A stretch of DNA of 64,000 bases from Lachnospiraceae bacterium (GCA_031272185.1 JAISUG010000069.1:1-64000), one strand, 5' to 3'; positions 27,028-35,354 are shown, counted from the stretch's first letter. The notes: generated by a model not told the origin, from the letters alone. Numbers and translations: made by a program.

Positions 27028-27056
27028 TTGACAGACAAATGGAATTGTGCCAGAAT
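27028..27056 (+). promoter_or_regulatory. Sigma-A promoter of the 168-aa lipoprotein
   Basis: TTGACA (27028-27033), 17-base spacer, CAGAAT (27051-27056), 54 bases before the ATG at 27110. Divergent from the neighbouring lipoprotein promoter. Confidence 0.65.
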
Positions 27057-27109
27057 GGACGTATCTATCAAGGGCTGTTGCCCATTCAATGAACAGGAGT
27101 GTGACAATC

Positions 27110-27616
27110 ATGTCCATTAAGATCCACCCGGCAATACTCGCCATTTTGTTGGCAACCGGTTTATCTGCCTGCGGAATCATCGGACCCAAAAACAATCTCC
27201 CCGAGAATCCAGTGATGGGTAACAAATACGAGATAACGATCACCTATGCCTACACCTTCGAAGGCGAGAAACCGGCAGACTGGGATGAGGAACAATCATT
27301 CAAATGTTCCCTGGAGTTCGTGAGCGGCACAGATTTCGAATACCGCGACAGCGCATGGGGTGTTTTCCTGGGCCACTATGAACTCGAAGGAACCTTGTTG
27401 GAACTGTCGTTCACCGATGTCGAATCCTTGAAAAGGGAATTCCGCGAGATATTGAAAGAAGAAGGCATCGACATTGAAGACTCATCCGCTGTACTCAAGT
27501 ATTTTGAAAACCAGCCTGACGACGAGTTCCCTTTTTCCAGGGAAATGGACTTTACCGTCAGGAATAACGGTGAACGCCTGAAGAGTGATTGGGGCGTGTG
27601 GGACAAGACCGACTGA
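27110..27616 (+). CDS. Lipoprotein, unknown function
   Basis: 168 residues from ATG 27110 (AGGAG about 10 bases upstream). Signal MSIKIHPAILAILLA with lipobox LSAC. The mature domain is acidic, beta then alpha, with no recognised family. A GTG start at 27047 would overlap the predicted -10 region and hide the signal peptide, so it is rejected. The codon pattern and weaker GC bias differ slightly from the CoA genes, possibly a recent acquisition. Confidence 0.75.
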   Translation: MSIKIHPAILAILLATGLSACGIIGPKNNLPENPVMGNKYEITITYAYTFEGEKPADWDEEQSFKCSLEFVSGTDFEYRDSAWGVFLGHYELEGTLLELSFTDVESLKREFREILKEEGIDIEDSSAVLKYFENQPDDEFPFSREMDFTVRNNGERLKSDWGVWDKTD

Positions 27617-27779
27617 TGACCGCAGCGATACCCCTTGGGGTGCTATTGCTACCGACCAAATCTTGCGCAGAGTTGAGACCAATGTCGAATGCGCGTTGTA
27701 TAGTTGGTGGAGCAGTGCTTATGCGTAATGTCTGCGACATCAGCGGCATCGGGAATGTCAGCAGCACAAAGGAGGCAAC

Positions 27780-29450
27780 ATGGACATCGCAACCATCATC
27801 GGCGCCGCTATCATCGTTCTTTTGGTGGTGGTCGTCATCCTGCAGATCGTCGGGATGAGGAAGGCCGGCCTCGACGAAGTGACCGAACTCTTGAGACGCA
27901 GCGCTGACGAGCAGCGCGACAGTGTGGCCAGGCAGCTTTCCCAAGGCGCCACGGAGCAGTTTCGGCGCTTTGGCGTGATCCAGGAAAGCGTCCAAGCCAC
28001 CCTTCAGGGAAGCCGCGAGGAACAGTCGAAACAGATGCAAGAATTCCGCTTCCAGGTGGATGCCCTAAGCTCCGGCGTCACGACCACACTCCAGGGAAGC
28101 CGCACAGAAACAAACGAACAGCTGGCCAAATTCTCCGCCCAGTTGGACATGCGTCTCTCCGCCATCCAGGAGCAGACCCAGCGCACCCTCCAGTCCAGCC
28201 GGGAAGAACAGTCAAAACAAATGCAGGAATTCCAGCTTCAAGTCGACAAACTGGGTGCCGGTGTCACCGCCACCCTCCAGACCAACCGCACCGAAACGAA
28301 CGAACAGCTAAGCAAGTTTTCCGGCCAGCTGGACACCCGCCTGTCGGCTATCCAAGAACAGACTCAAAAAACCCTCCAGTCTAACCGGGAGGAACAAAGC
28401 AAGAAACTCCGGGAATTCAGCGAGCAGGTGGATGCCCGCCTCATGGCGATCCAGCGCGGGAACACAGAAAACATCGAGAAAGTCAATACCACCCTGGAAA
28501 GCCGCATGAAGTCCCTCCAGGAGAGCAACGAGAAACGGCTGGAACAGATGCAGGGCGTGGTGGACGAGAAACTCCAAAAGACGCTGGAAACCCGCCTGGC
28601 ACAGTCCTTCGAACTGGTCAGCAAACAGCTGGAGAGCGTCGGGCAGGGACTGGGCGAGATGAAAGCCCTCGCCGCCGACACCAAGAGCCTGAAAAATGCC
28701 CTCATCAACGTCAAGGAGCGGGGCACCTACGGCGAAGTGCGCCTGGAAAAACTCCTGGAGGACATCCTGGCGCCGGGCCAGTACGACACCAATGTGGAGA
28801 TCACCGGCGGCAAGCGCGTGGAGTTCGCCATCAAACTCCCTGGCAACGGCGAGGAACCCCTGCTCCTGCCCATCGACAGCAAGTTCCCCATCGAGGACTA
28901 CGCCCGCCTGCTGGATGCCCAGGACAAAGAAGAAATCAAAGCCGCCCGCAAGGCCCTTTTCACACGCATCCTGGGCGAAGCCAAGGACATCCGGGACAAA
29001 TACATCTCACCGCCCAAAACCACGGACTTCGCGCTGCTTTTCTTGCCCACAGAGGGGCTGTACGCCGAAGTGGTCCAAAATGTGAAGCTCTTCGAGGAAC
29101 TCCGGGACAAATACAAGGTCACGGCGGTGGGCGCCACCACCCTCTCGGCTTTCCTTGCATCACTGCAGATGGGGTTCAAGACCCTGGCCATCGAGCAGCG
29201 TTCCCAGGAAGTGTGGGACACACTCCGATCCGTCAAAAAGCAGTTCGGCGAGTTCGGCAAGATGCTGGACCAGGCCCACAAACAGCTCCAGACCGCCGAC
29301 CACACCATCGAGCAGATTGTTGGCGTCAGGACCCGCCAGATCAACAAGGCCCTGCGGGGCGTGGAGGAACTCACCGACACCCAAGGGGCGCTGGCCGACA
29401 CCTCCGTGGAAATCGCACTCTTAGAGCTGGATCCGGACGAAGAGGAGTGA
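27780..29450 (+). CDS. rmuC: DNA recombination protein RmuC homologue
   Basis: 556 residues. An N-terminal membrane helix (about 5-24) is followed by a long coiled coil (about 30-300), then the RmuC domain (about 300-520) with LIDSKFP-type IDSKFPIEDYARLLD, LFLPTEGLYAEVVQ and TTLSAFLASLQMGFKTLAIE. Homologues limit sequence inversions at short inverted repeats and carry a restriction-like nuclease fold. The coiled coil contains tandem duplicated blocks (TLQ[SG][NS]REEQSK and TRTETNEQL-type words recurring every 55-60 residues), making it longer than usual. It may matter that this genome is rich in repeats. Confidence 0.92.
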   Translation: MDIATIIGAAIIVLLVVVVILQIVGMRKAGLDEVTELLRRSADEQRDSVARQLSQGATEQFRRFGVIQESVQATLQGSREEQSKQMQEFRFQVDALSSGVTTTLQGSRTETNEQLAKFSAQLDMRLSAIQEQTQRTLQSSREEQSKQMQEFQLQVDKLGAGVTATLQTNRTETNEQLSKFSGQLDTRLSAIQEQTQKTLQSNREEQSKKLREFSEQVDARLMAIQRGNTENIEKVNTTLESRMKSLQESNEKRLEQMQGVVDEKLQKTLETRLAQSFELVSKQLESVGQGLGEMKALAADTKSLKNALINVKERGTYGEVRLEKLLEDILAPGQYDTNVEITGGKRVEFAIKLPGNGEEPLLLPIDSKFPIEDYARLLDAQDKEEIKAARKALFTRILGEAKDIRDKYISPPKTTDFALLFLPTEGLYAEVVQNVKLFEELRDKYKVTAVGATTLSAFLASLQMGFKTLAIEQRSQEVWDTLRSVKKQFGEFGKMLDQAHKQLQTADHTIEQIVGVRTRQINKALRGVEELTDTQGALADTSVEIALLELDPDEEE

Positions 29451-29466
29451 CCCGCAAACCACAAAA

Positions 29467-29491
29467 CCCCCACCCTGAGTCCGGGTGGGGG
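29467..29491. terminator. Hairpin between convergent rmuC and membrane-protein genes
   Basis: CCCCCACCC-N7-GGGTGGGGG (29467-29475 with 29483-29491). The minus strand continues TTTTG, the plus strand has only a weak T run, so it works best for leftward transcription but may serve both. Confidence 0.6.
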
Positions 29492-29509
29492 CGTTGGTCT
29501 ATTGGTCGC

Positions 29510-29590
29510 GGCGCCGGCTGCGACTACTTCATCGGGTACATGACTCATTGCACTGCAGTTGTCCGGCGCCGGCTGCGACTACATCATCGC
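29510..29590. repeat. Direct repeat pair, offset 55
   Basis: GGCGCCGGCTGCGACTAC plus a following TCATCG-like end occurs at 29510 and 29565, downstream of rmuC and just outside the stop of the convergent gene. Confidence 0.7.
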
Positions 29591-29652
29591 ACGACTCATT
29601 GTAATGTTGCCGTCGCTGCGCCAAGCTGTGCGATGACGCTGATATGTGCGTC

Positions 29653-30468
29653 CTACTGCACTGCAGCCGTCGCATGTTCCAAGATCGCATTGATCTGCTC
29701 GTCCGTCAACTGGGAAGCCGGCATCTCCGGATCCTTGCGGGCATTTGACTCACAGATCTTGCACAGCTCTGTGATGTTCTTGTCCGCATGTGCATCCGCC
29801 ACCGTCCCCGTGAAGATCTCGTCTGTCTTGTCCGTGTTGATGGTGTAGCAGTTGTCATACAGGTGGTACTTGGTGCCGGATTTGGTCCAGTACACCTCGT
29901 CCTTGCCGGTAAACGCATTGACGATGCTGGTCTCAGCCGCATACTGTTCCTGGGAAACCGGGCTGTAGTCCGCACTGGCGAACCCCGCGACCAGGAACGC
30001 CACCACGGCGATGCCCCCCAAGATGCCTTTCTGTTTGCCCTTGATGTCCTTGCTCATGAATATCAGCACGATCAATGGGATGAATGCGATGGCGGTCATC
30101 AGCACACCCAGCTCGCTCTGGGTGATGAACAGCGCTTTGTTGCGCTCCGAGGGCGGATCCAGCCGGTTCGCCTTTTTCCAGCACATCGACCCGACGATGG
30201 CAAGGATCACATCCACCACGATGAGGATGATGATCAGCACAAAGGGGTCCAGGGCCGGGATCAGCCGCTTGGTGGCAAAGCGCAGCACCTGGAAGATCGC
30301 CCCCACTTCCGCCGCTATGGCCACTATCCAGCATACGAATGCCAGTATCCGCCGGGTAGTCGCTTGGGACTTGTGTTCCGGCGTGGGTGTGAACACCCGC
30401 CCGGATGTGCCGCCCGATGCTTTGGGTTTGTCTGATTTGACCTGCGTCACTTTCTTGGTTGTAGCCAT
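29653..30468 (-). CDS. Multi-helix membrane protein with C-terminal Cys/His motif
   Basis: 271 residues. A basic, Lys/Ser/Thr-rich N-terminus is followed by hydrophobic helices at about 41-65, 75-95, 120-140 and 147-165. A soluble tail follows with YWTKSGTKYHLYDNCYTIN, TDEIFTGTVADAHADK and ELCKICE. That tail recurs in many Firmicute proteins, and its His and Cys residues suggest a metal-binding mini-domain. No function is assigned. It is convergent with rmuC. Confidence 0.7.
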   Translation of the reverse strand: MATTKKVTQVKSDKPKASGGTSGRVFTPTPEHKSQATTRRILAFVCWIVAIAAEVGAIFQVLRFATKRLIPALDPFVLIIILIVVDVILAIVGSMCWKKANRLDPPSERNKALFITQSELGVLMTAIAFIPLIVLIFMSKDIKGKQKGILGGIAVVAFLVAGFASADYSPVSQEQYAAETSIVNAFTGKDEVYWTKSGTKYHLYDNCYTINTDKTDEIFTGTVADAHADKNITELCKICESNARKDPEMPASQLTDEQINAILEHATAAVQ

Positions 30469-30618
30469 ACTCTCTCATCTCCTTCGCTTCTCATATCTCA
30501 GCAATCTGCTTTTCTCACAGATACCCTGATCCTTTCGGGAATACCGCGCAACCCAACCCGCCTACAACACCTCCGTTTACATCAATGGCCAATGGTTTCT
30601 TCGGGAACCGACGACCGT

Positions 30619-30727
30619 TTTGATACCACATAGCGGCCGGACTTCCGTCACGGCTCCGCGCTCGCCTCGTTGCGGAACGGAACATGTTTGATACCACATA
30701 GCGGCCGGACTTCCGTCACGGCTCCGC
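30619..30727. repeat. Perfect 41-base direct repeat, offset 68
   Basis: Copies at 30619-30659 and 30687-30727 are identical. The second contains the stop codon and last codons of the Lys-rich protein gene, so the first looks like a duplicate of that gene's 3' end placed downstream. Confidence 0.95.
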
Positions 30728-31276
30728 CAGTTCTTTCAGGAAACTCGCGAATTTGTCTTTGAACTCCTGAATCGGCAGCATGTCCATCACCGACTCCACC
30801 TTCATGCCCCTTATGAGCATGAAAACAGGGTTTTTCTCCAGGTTCGGCAAGTGTTTGTCCAGCGCTTGTTTCATCACCGGGTTGTCCAATACCTCCTGGA
30901 CCGTCATGTTGCCTATGGCGGCAGGGAGGACCCCAGATGCCGTCGATGTGGATGCCGGCTTCTTCGCAGGCTTCTTCGTCGTCTTTTTCTCCGTCTTGCT
31001 GTCTGTCTTGTTAGATGTGCTTGCGGATGTGGCTGCAGGTTTGGCAGTTGTCTTTTTTTCCGTGGTCGCAGGTTTCGAAGTGGTCTTCTTGTCGGTCGAA
31101 ACGGTCTTTTTTGCGGTATCAGCCGCAGGTTTCGCAGTCACTTTCTTGTCGGTCGCGGCAGGCTTTGCCGTCACTTTCTTGTCGGTCGCGGCAGGCTTCG
31201 CCGTCACTTTTTTGTCTGTTGTGGTCTTCTTGGCGGTGGCTTTCGTATCAGTCGCCGAACTCTTTGCAGCAGCCAT
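30716..31276 (-). CDS. Lys/Ala/Thr-repeat protein with conserved C-terminal domain
   Basis: 186 residues from ATG 31276 (AAGGGG 8 bases upstream). Residues 1-110 are almost only K, T, A, P, D and S in 10-12-residue repeats (TDKKVTAKPAA three times in a row), like histone H1/AlgP-type tails that bind nucleic acid or polyanions. Residues 115-186 form a compact helical domain (MTVQEVLDNPVMKQALDKHL, FKDKFASFLKELAE). The repeat number is probably variable. A nucleoid or RNA-associated role is inference only. Confidence 0.7.
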   Translation of the reverse strand: MAAAKSSATDTKATAKKTTTDKKVTAKPAATDKKVTAKPAATDKKVTAKPAADTAKKTVSTDKKTTSKPATTEKKTTAKPAATSASTSNKTDSKTEKKTTKKPAKKPASTSTASGVLPAAIGNMTVQEVLDNPVMKQALDKHLPNLEKNPVFMLIRGMKVESVMDMLPIQEFKDKFASFLKELAEP

Positions 31277-31359
31277 CAGATATCCCCTTTCCATTCTATA
31301 CCATTTTCTACAGAAAATCAACGTGACCAGCAGATATAATTTGCGCCTCACGCACACCC

Positions 31360-31558
31360 AATGCCGCAACACATATATCCGAATCAAACCCAAACGGTGG
31401 GGTACGGTGGGTTACTGCATGTTCCCGCTGTCTGGCTCCCTCAATGCCGCAACATATATATCCGAATCAACCCCAAACGGTGGGGTACGGTGGGTTACTG
31501 CATGTTCCCGCTGTCTGGCTCCCTCAATGCCGCAACACATATATCCGAATCAAACCCA
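31360..31558. repeat. 83-base tandem repeat (2.4 copies) derived from the traX-like 3' end
   Basis: Units begin at 31360, 31443 and 31526 (last one partial). Each contains the codons for GLIRIYVLRH plus stop, i.e. the end of the TraX-family gene, so the gene's tail has been duplicated in tandem downstream of itself. Confidence 0.95.
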
Positions 31559-32282
31559 GTATGGCCATGTGGGCAGGGTAATATACGTAAAAGAAATACT
31601 TCATCCCTTTCCACTTGCCCCTGGTGTTGTTGTACAGCGACAAGAGCGGGATCGCAAATACCACCGTCATCTGCAGGATGCCGTACACCCTGTCGATAAA
31701 GAAGAAATACACCGCCGAATATGTGGCGATCCAAATGACCAGATACGTCATCTGCTTGCGGAAATTGCCCCGGTTCCTGCCCATGTACAGTATAGTCACC
31801 GCCGCAGGCATGCTCCAATCCGCGGGGAACGCCAGGATCAGGCATATCCATATCAGGATGAACCGGTGCCAGCGCTTGAGCTTCGGGTTTTCGCACTGGT
31901 CGAGCCACAGCGCCAGCAAGCCCATGGCAAAGGGCCACAGCACACTGGTCTGGGGGATACCCGGCAGGAAATTGAACGTGTCGCCGAAAAGGAGCTGATA
32001 TGCGAAATGCGACACCACCGCAAATGCAAGCATTCGGCCCACATACTTCTTCAGGGCGCGAGTGTGGAAATACCCCTCGGCGATGAAATACATCATGATG
32101 GGGGCGGTGAGCCTCCCTATCACATGCAGCAAGATCGTCAGCGGGTCGGTCCTGAAACCCGGCAACAACAGCCAAGTCAAATGGTCGATGGTCATGGCGA
32201 TGATCGCAATGATCTTAAGCGCATTGCCGGACAGCCCGCCCCCCGCTTGAGTGGTATTCTCTGCAATTCCCCTGTTTCCCAA
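31524..32282 (-). CDS. TraX-family membrane protein (predicted acyltransferase-like)
   Basis: 252 residues with about seven hydrophobic segments. ALKIIAIIAMTIDHL at the N-terminus and YYPAHMAILGLIRIYV at the end are the TraX family hallmarks. In the F plasmid TraX acetylates pilin; chromosomal Firmicute members are of unknown role. No conjugation genes are nearby. The final 11 codons lie inside the downstream 83-base repeat. Confidence 0.88.
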   Translation of the reverse strand: MGNRGIAENTTQAGGGLSGNALKIIAIIAMTIDHLTWLLLPGFRTDPLTILLHVIGRLTAPIMMYFIAEGYFHTRALKKYVGRMLAFAVVSHFAYQLLFGDTFNFLPGIPQTSVLWPFAMGLLALWLDQCENPKLKRWHRFILIWICLILAFPADWSMPAAVTILYMGRNRGNFRKQMTYLVIWIATYSAVYFFFIDRVYGILQMTVVFAIPLLSLYNNTRGKWKGMKYFFYVYYPAHMAILGLIRIYVLRH

Positions 32283-32288
32283 TATAAT

Positions 32289-32731
32289 CCCTCTCCTGTC
32301 CCTTTCTTGCGCTCTTTCCCTGTCCGCTTCCTTCTCCTCTTGCTCTAACTCTAACTCTTTCTCTTTCTCTTTCTCTTACTCTTCCTCTTTCTCTTTCTCT
32401 TTCTCTTTCTCTGCCTCTGTCTCTGTCTCTTCTCTGCCTCTGCCTCTGTCTCTGTCTCTTCTCGGCCTCAGCCTCTTGCTCTTTCTCTGCCTCTTACTCT
32501 TTCTCTGCCTCTTTCTCCGCTTCTTCCTCTTCCTCTTCCTCTGCCTCTTCCTTTTCCGCTTCCTCTGTCTCTTTCTTTCCCTCTTCCTTTTTCTCTTTCT
32601 CTTCCTTTCCCTCTTCCCCTGCCTCTTACTCTTACTCTTTCTCTGCCTCTTACCCTGCCTCTATCTCTTACTCTGTCTCTTTCTCTTTCACTTTCTCTTG
32701 CACTCTCTCTTGCACTTTCTCTCGCACTTTC
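32289..32731. repeat. Polypyrimidine low-complexity tract (CTCTTT-type)
   Basis: About 440 bases of nearly pure C/T on the plus strand (units CTCTTT, CTCTGC, CTCTTC), i.e. an almost unbroken purine transcript on the minus strand. It fills most of the 582-base gap between the EF-G paralogue and the TraX gene. No gene is present. Confidence 0.95.
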
Positions 32732-32810
32732 TTCGTGTGAAAGAACCACGCAACTTCTTTCATCACTCTTTGTGCCGCCGGCGTCAGCGGCGGAAAGGAG
32801 GTTATTATGG
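32732..32810 (+). repeat. Dispersed 79-base element, copy A
   Basis: This shares 71 of 79 positions, with no gap, with 62728-62806. Hairpin 1 is TGAAAGAA-N9-TTCTTTCA; hairpin 2 is CCGCC-N9-GGCGG. A GGAGG and an ATG (32807) end the element. Here that ATG opens a 72-codon frame antisense to the EF-G 3' end with no recognisable product, so copy A looks orphaned. Confidence 0.85.
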
Positions 32811-32864
32811 CGGAAAGAAACGGCAGGGATGGCCGCATATGCGCCACCCCCGCCCGATTCACCC

Positions 32865-34967
32865 TTATTCTTCCACTTGCTCCACAGCGGAAGCCCGGGC
32901 TTCCACTTCTCTCTTCTGTATGTCAGCGGGCGCCTGTTCATAGCGGGCGAATTCGTAGGCGAACAGCCCGATACCCCCCGTCATGGAACGCAGGTCGGTA
33001 TTGTACCCGAACAGTTCCAGCATAGGCACCTCAGCCTCCACGACCTGTTTCCCATGATGGTCGGAATTCATCCCCAGCACCCGCCCCCTGCGGCGGTTCA
33101 GATCGCCCATCACGTCGCCGGTGAATCTGTCCGGCACGGTGACTTTCAGCGTCACAATGGGTTCCAGCAACACCGGCCCCGCATCCATGAAACCTTTCTT
33201 GAATGCCAGTATCGTCGCCAATTTGAACGCCATCTCGGAAGAATCCACCGGGTGGTAGGAACCATCGGTGAGGGTTGCCTTCACGCCCACCACGGGGTAT
33301 GCGGCCAACGGCCCTTTCAGGACGCAGTCCTGCAGGCCCTTTTCCACTGCGGGGAAATAGTTGCGGGGCACAGAACCCCCGAACACTTTTTCCTCAAAGA
33401 CATAGGGCGTTTCCAGGTCCCCGGAGGGCTCGAAGTCCATGCGCACGTCGCCATACTGCCCATGGCCGCCGGACTGCTTTTTGTGTTTGCCCTGGACGGA
33501 CACTTTCTTCTTGATGGTCTCCCGGAAAGCCACTTTGGGTTTTTCCAATGTCACTTCCACTTTGTAGCGGTTGGCCAGTTTGCTCACCGCCACCTCCAGC
33601 TGCTGTTCGCCGATGCCGTACAGCAACAGCTGGCGGTTTTCCTTGTCGTTCACCGCTTTCAGGGTCAAGTCTTCTTCCATGAGCTTGGCAAGCCCGGTGG
33701 ACACCTTGTCGTCGTCGCCCTTGTTCACCGTCTTGTAGCGCAAATAGGTATAAGGCGTGGACATGGCCGGCCCATGGTAAACGATGGGTGCGCTGCGCAG
33801 TGCGATGGTATCCCCAGTCTGTGTCACATTCAGCTTCGCCACCGCGCCGATGTCGCCTGCATGGAGTTCGGGCACCTCTATGGCTTCCTTGCCGCGGAGC
33901 ACGAAGATCTTTCCGGAGCGCTCCTCCGTCTCTTTGTTGACATTGTAAATCGTGGAGTCGGGTTTCAGCGTGCCGGTGCAGATCTTCAGCAGGGAATACT
34001 TCCCGATGAAGGGGTCCACGATGGTCTTGAACACACGGGCAGACAGGGAAACGTCGTCATTGTACTTGGCGGTGAACCGCTCGCCGGTGGACGTGTCCAC
34101 ACCTACACATTCGTATTTATCAGGTGACGGGAAATACTTGTCAATGGCCTGCAGCAGCCCCTTGAACCCCTGGCAGTTGATGCCGGAGCCCATGAGTACC
34201 GGGACGATCTCAGAGTCGGACACGCTCTCCCGCAAAACGGTGGAAATCTCCTCCTGGGTGAACTCTTCCTCGGCGAAGAAACGCTCCATGAACTCCTCGC
34301 TGGTCTGCGCCACCGCCTCAAGCAGCGCATTGCGGACCTTTTTGAGGTTTTCCTGGGAATAGTCCGGGATGGGGCATTCTTCGTAGTCGCTATTGGTGGT
34401 GAACCGGCGGCCCGCCATCTTCACCACGTTCACGTAGCCCACGAACTTCTCATTTTCCCTGATGGGCAACTGGAACGGTGCGATCCTGCTCCCGAACTCC
34501 TTTTCCAGTTTCAGGATCAGCTCCCTGTAGCTGGCCTGGTCGTCATCCATGTTGGTGACGAAAAACAGCCGCGGGAGTTTATATTTCTCGCACAGCTCCC
34601 AGGCTTTCTCGGTACCCACCTCGATTCCTGCCTTGCAGTTGACCACGATCACCGCGGCATCCGCCACGCTGACGGCCTCCTCCACCTCGCCCACGAAGTC
34701 GAAATACCCCGGGGTGTCCAGCAGATTGATCTTGATCGGACCGGCCTCGCCTTGGTACTCCAAGGGGACGAGGGTGGTGGAAATCGAAAACTGCCGCTTG
34801 ATCTCTTCTTTATCGTAATCGCTGATGGTGTTCCCATCCACGACCTTTCCCATACGCTTCGTAACCCCCGTGACAAACGCCAGGGCCTCTGCCACGGTGG
34901 TTTTCCCCGCACCACCATGCCCCAGCAATATCACATTGCGAATCTGTTTGGTCCCATAGACGTTCAT
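32865..34967 (-). CDS. Elongation factor G paralogue
   Basis: 700 residues, full EF-G length. The GTPase domain has P-loop GHGGAGKT (16-23) and DTPGYFDF. The usual NKxD specificity motif reads TNMD (in FFVTNMDDDQAS), an oddity. Domain IV has SGGHGQYGDVR and the C-terminal domain MTGGIG. This is the secondary EF-G type (GHGG instead of GHID), common in Clostridia next to a canonical fusA elsewhere. The role may be ribosome rescue, recycling or stress translation. It has its own promoter and AAGGAGGAG ribosome site. Confidence 0.9.
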   Translation of the reverse strand: MNVYGTKQIRNVILLGHGGAGKTTVAEALAFVTGVTKRMGKVVDGNTISDYDKEEIKRQFSISTTLVPLEYQGEAGPIKINLLDTPGYFDFVGEVEEAVSVADAAVIVVNCKAGIEVGTEKAWELCEKYKLPRLFFVTNMDDDQASYRELILKLEKEFGSRIAPFQLPIRENEKFVGYVNVVKMAGRRFTTNSDYEECPIPDYSQENLKKVRNALLEAVAQTSEEFMERFFAEEEFTQEEISTVLRESVSDSEIVPVLMGSGINCQGFKGLLQAIDKYFPSPDKYECVGVDTSTGERFTAKYNDDVSLSARVFKTIVDPFIGKYSLLKICTGTLKPDSTIYNVNKETEERSGKIFVLRGKEAIEVPELHAGDIGAVAKLNVTQTGDTIALRSAPIVYHGPAMSTPYTYLRYKTVNKGDDDKVSTGLAKLMEEDLTLKAVNDKENRQLLLYGIGEQQLEVAVSKLANRYKVEVTLEKPKVAFRETIKKKVSVQGKHKKQSGGHGQYGDVRMDFEPSGDLETPYVFEEKVFGGSVPRNYFPAVEKGLQDCVLKGPLAAYPVVGVKATLTDGSYHPVDSSEMAFKLATILAFKKGFMDAGPVLLEPIVTLKVTVPDRFTGDVMGDLNRRRGRVLGMNSDHHGKQVVEAEVPMLELFGYNTDLRSMTGGIGLFAYEFARYEQAPADIQKREVEARASAVEQVEE

Positions 34968-34997
34968 ACACGCTCCTCCTTCAAAAGGTTTTCCTAC

Positions 34998-35026
34998 ATT
35001 CTACTAAAAATGTCGCAATATTTCAA
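34998..35026 (-). promoter_or_regulatory. Sigma-A promoter of the EF-G paralogue
   Basis: Minus strand: TTGAAA (35021-35026), 17-base spacer, TAGAAT (34998-35003). The -35 box lies only 13 bases from the first 71-base repeat unit. Confidence 0.8.
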
Positions 35027-35038
35027 GCACATATTGGA

Positions 35039-35271
35039 ATTATCCCACCGAAAATAATGAGGGCGAATAACACAGCTCCTCCCATGGCTTCGTCATGATC
35101 TCACATCGGATTATCCCACCGAAAATAATGAGGGCGAAAACACAGCTCCTCCCATGGCTTCGTCATAATCCCACCTCGGATTATCCCACCGAAAATAATG
35201 AGGGCGAATAACACAGCTCCTCCCATGGCTTCGTCATGATCTCACATCGGATTATCCCACCGAAAATAATG
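35039..35271. repeat. 71-base tandem repeat upstream of the EF-G paralogue
   Basis: Units start at 35039, 35110, 35180 and 35251 (last one 21 bases), with periods 71, 70 and 71. On the minus strand the 71-base units hold an 18-codon frame (MTKPWEELCYSPSLFSVG); the 70-base unit is frameshifted. No spacers, so not CRISPR. Confidence 0.95.
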
Positions 35272-35312
35272 GGAAAGAAAAACGCCATGTGCCGAAACTT
35301 CCGGCACATGGC
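35272..35312 (-). terminator. Rho-independent terminator of the dehydratase/CooT/acyl-CoA dehydrogenase operon
   Basis: Minus strand: an 11-bp stem GCCATGTGCCG/CGGCACATGGC (35284-35294 with 35302-35312) with a 7-base loop, followed by GTTTTTCTTT. It closes the leftward operon that ends with the acyl-CoA dehydrogenase at 35480. Confidence 0.92.
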
Positions 35313-35354
35313 ATCCAAGCAGTATTGAATCATGTTCGTGTTTGTGTCTTCCTC

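Noticed and set aside
32251..32943. Plus-strand open frame rich in Leu/Ser/Phe
   Set aside because: It is a translation of the pyrimidine tract; no signal for initiation.
32807..33025. 72-codon frame starting at the ATG of element copy A
   Set aside because: Although it has a good ribosome site, it is antisense to the EF-G 3' end and has no recognisable protein character; kept only as part of the element finding.
35039..35271. CRISPR array
   Set aside because: The 71-base units are contiguous with no variable spacers, as are the 29-base units at 40472. No cas genes are present.
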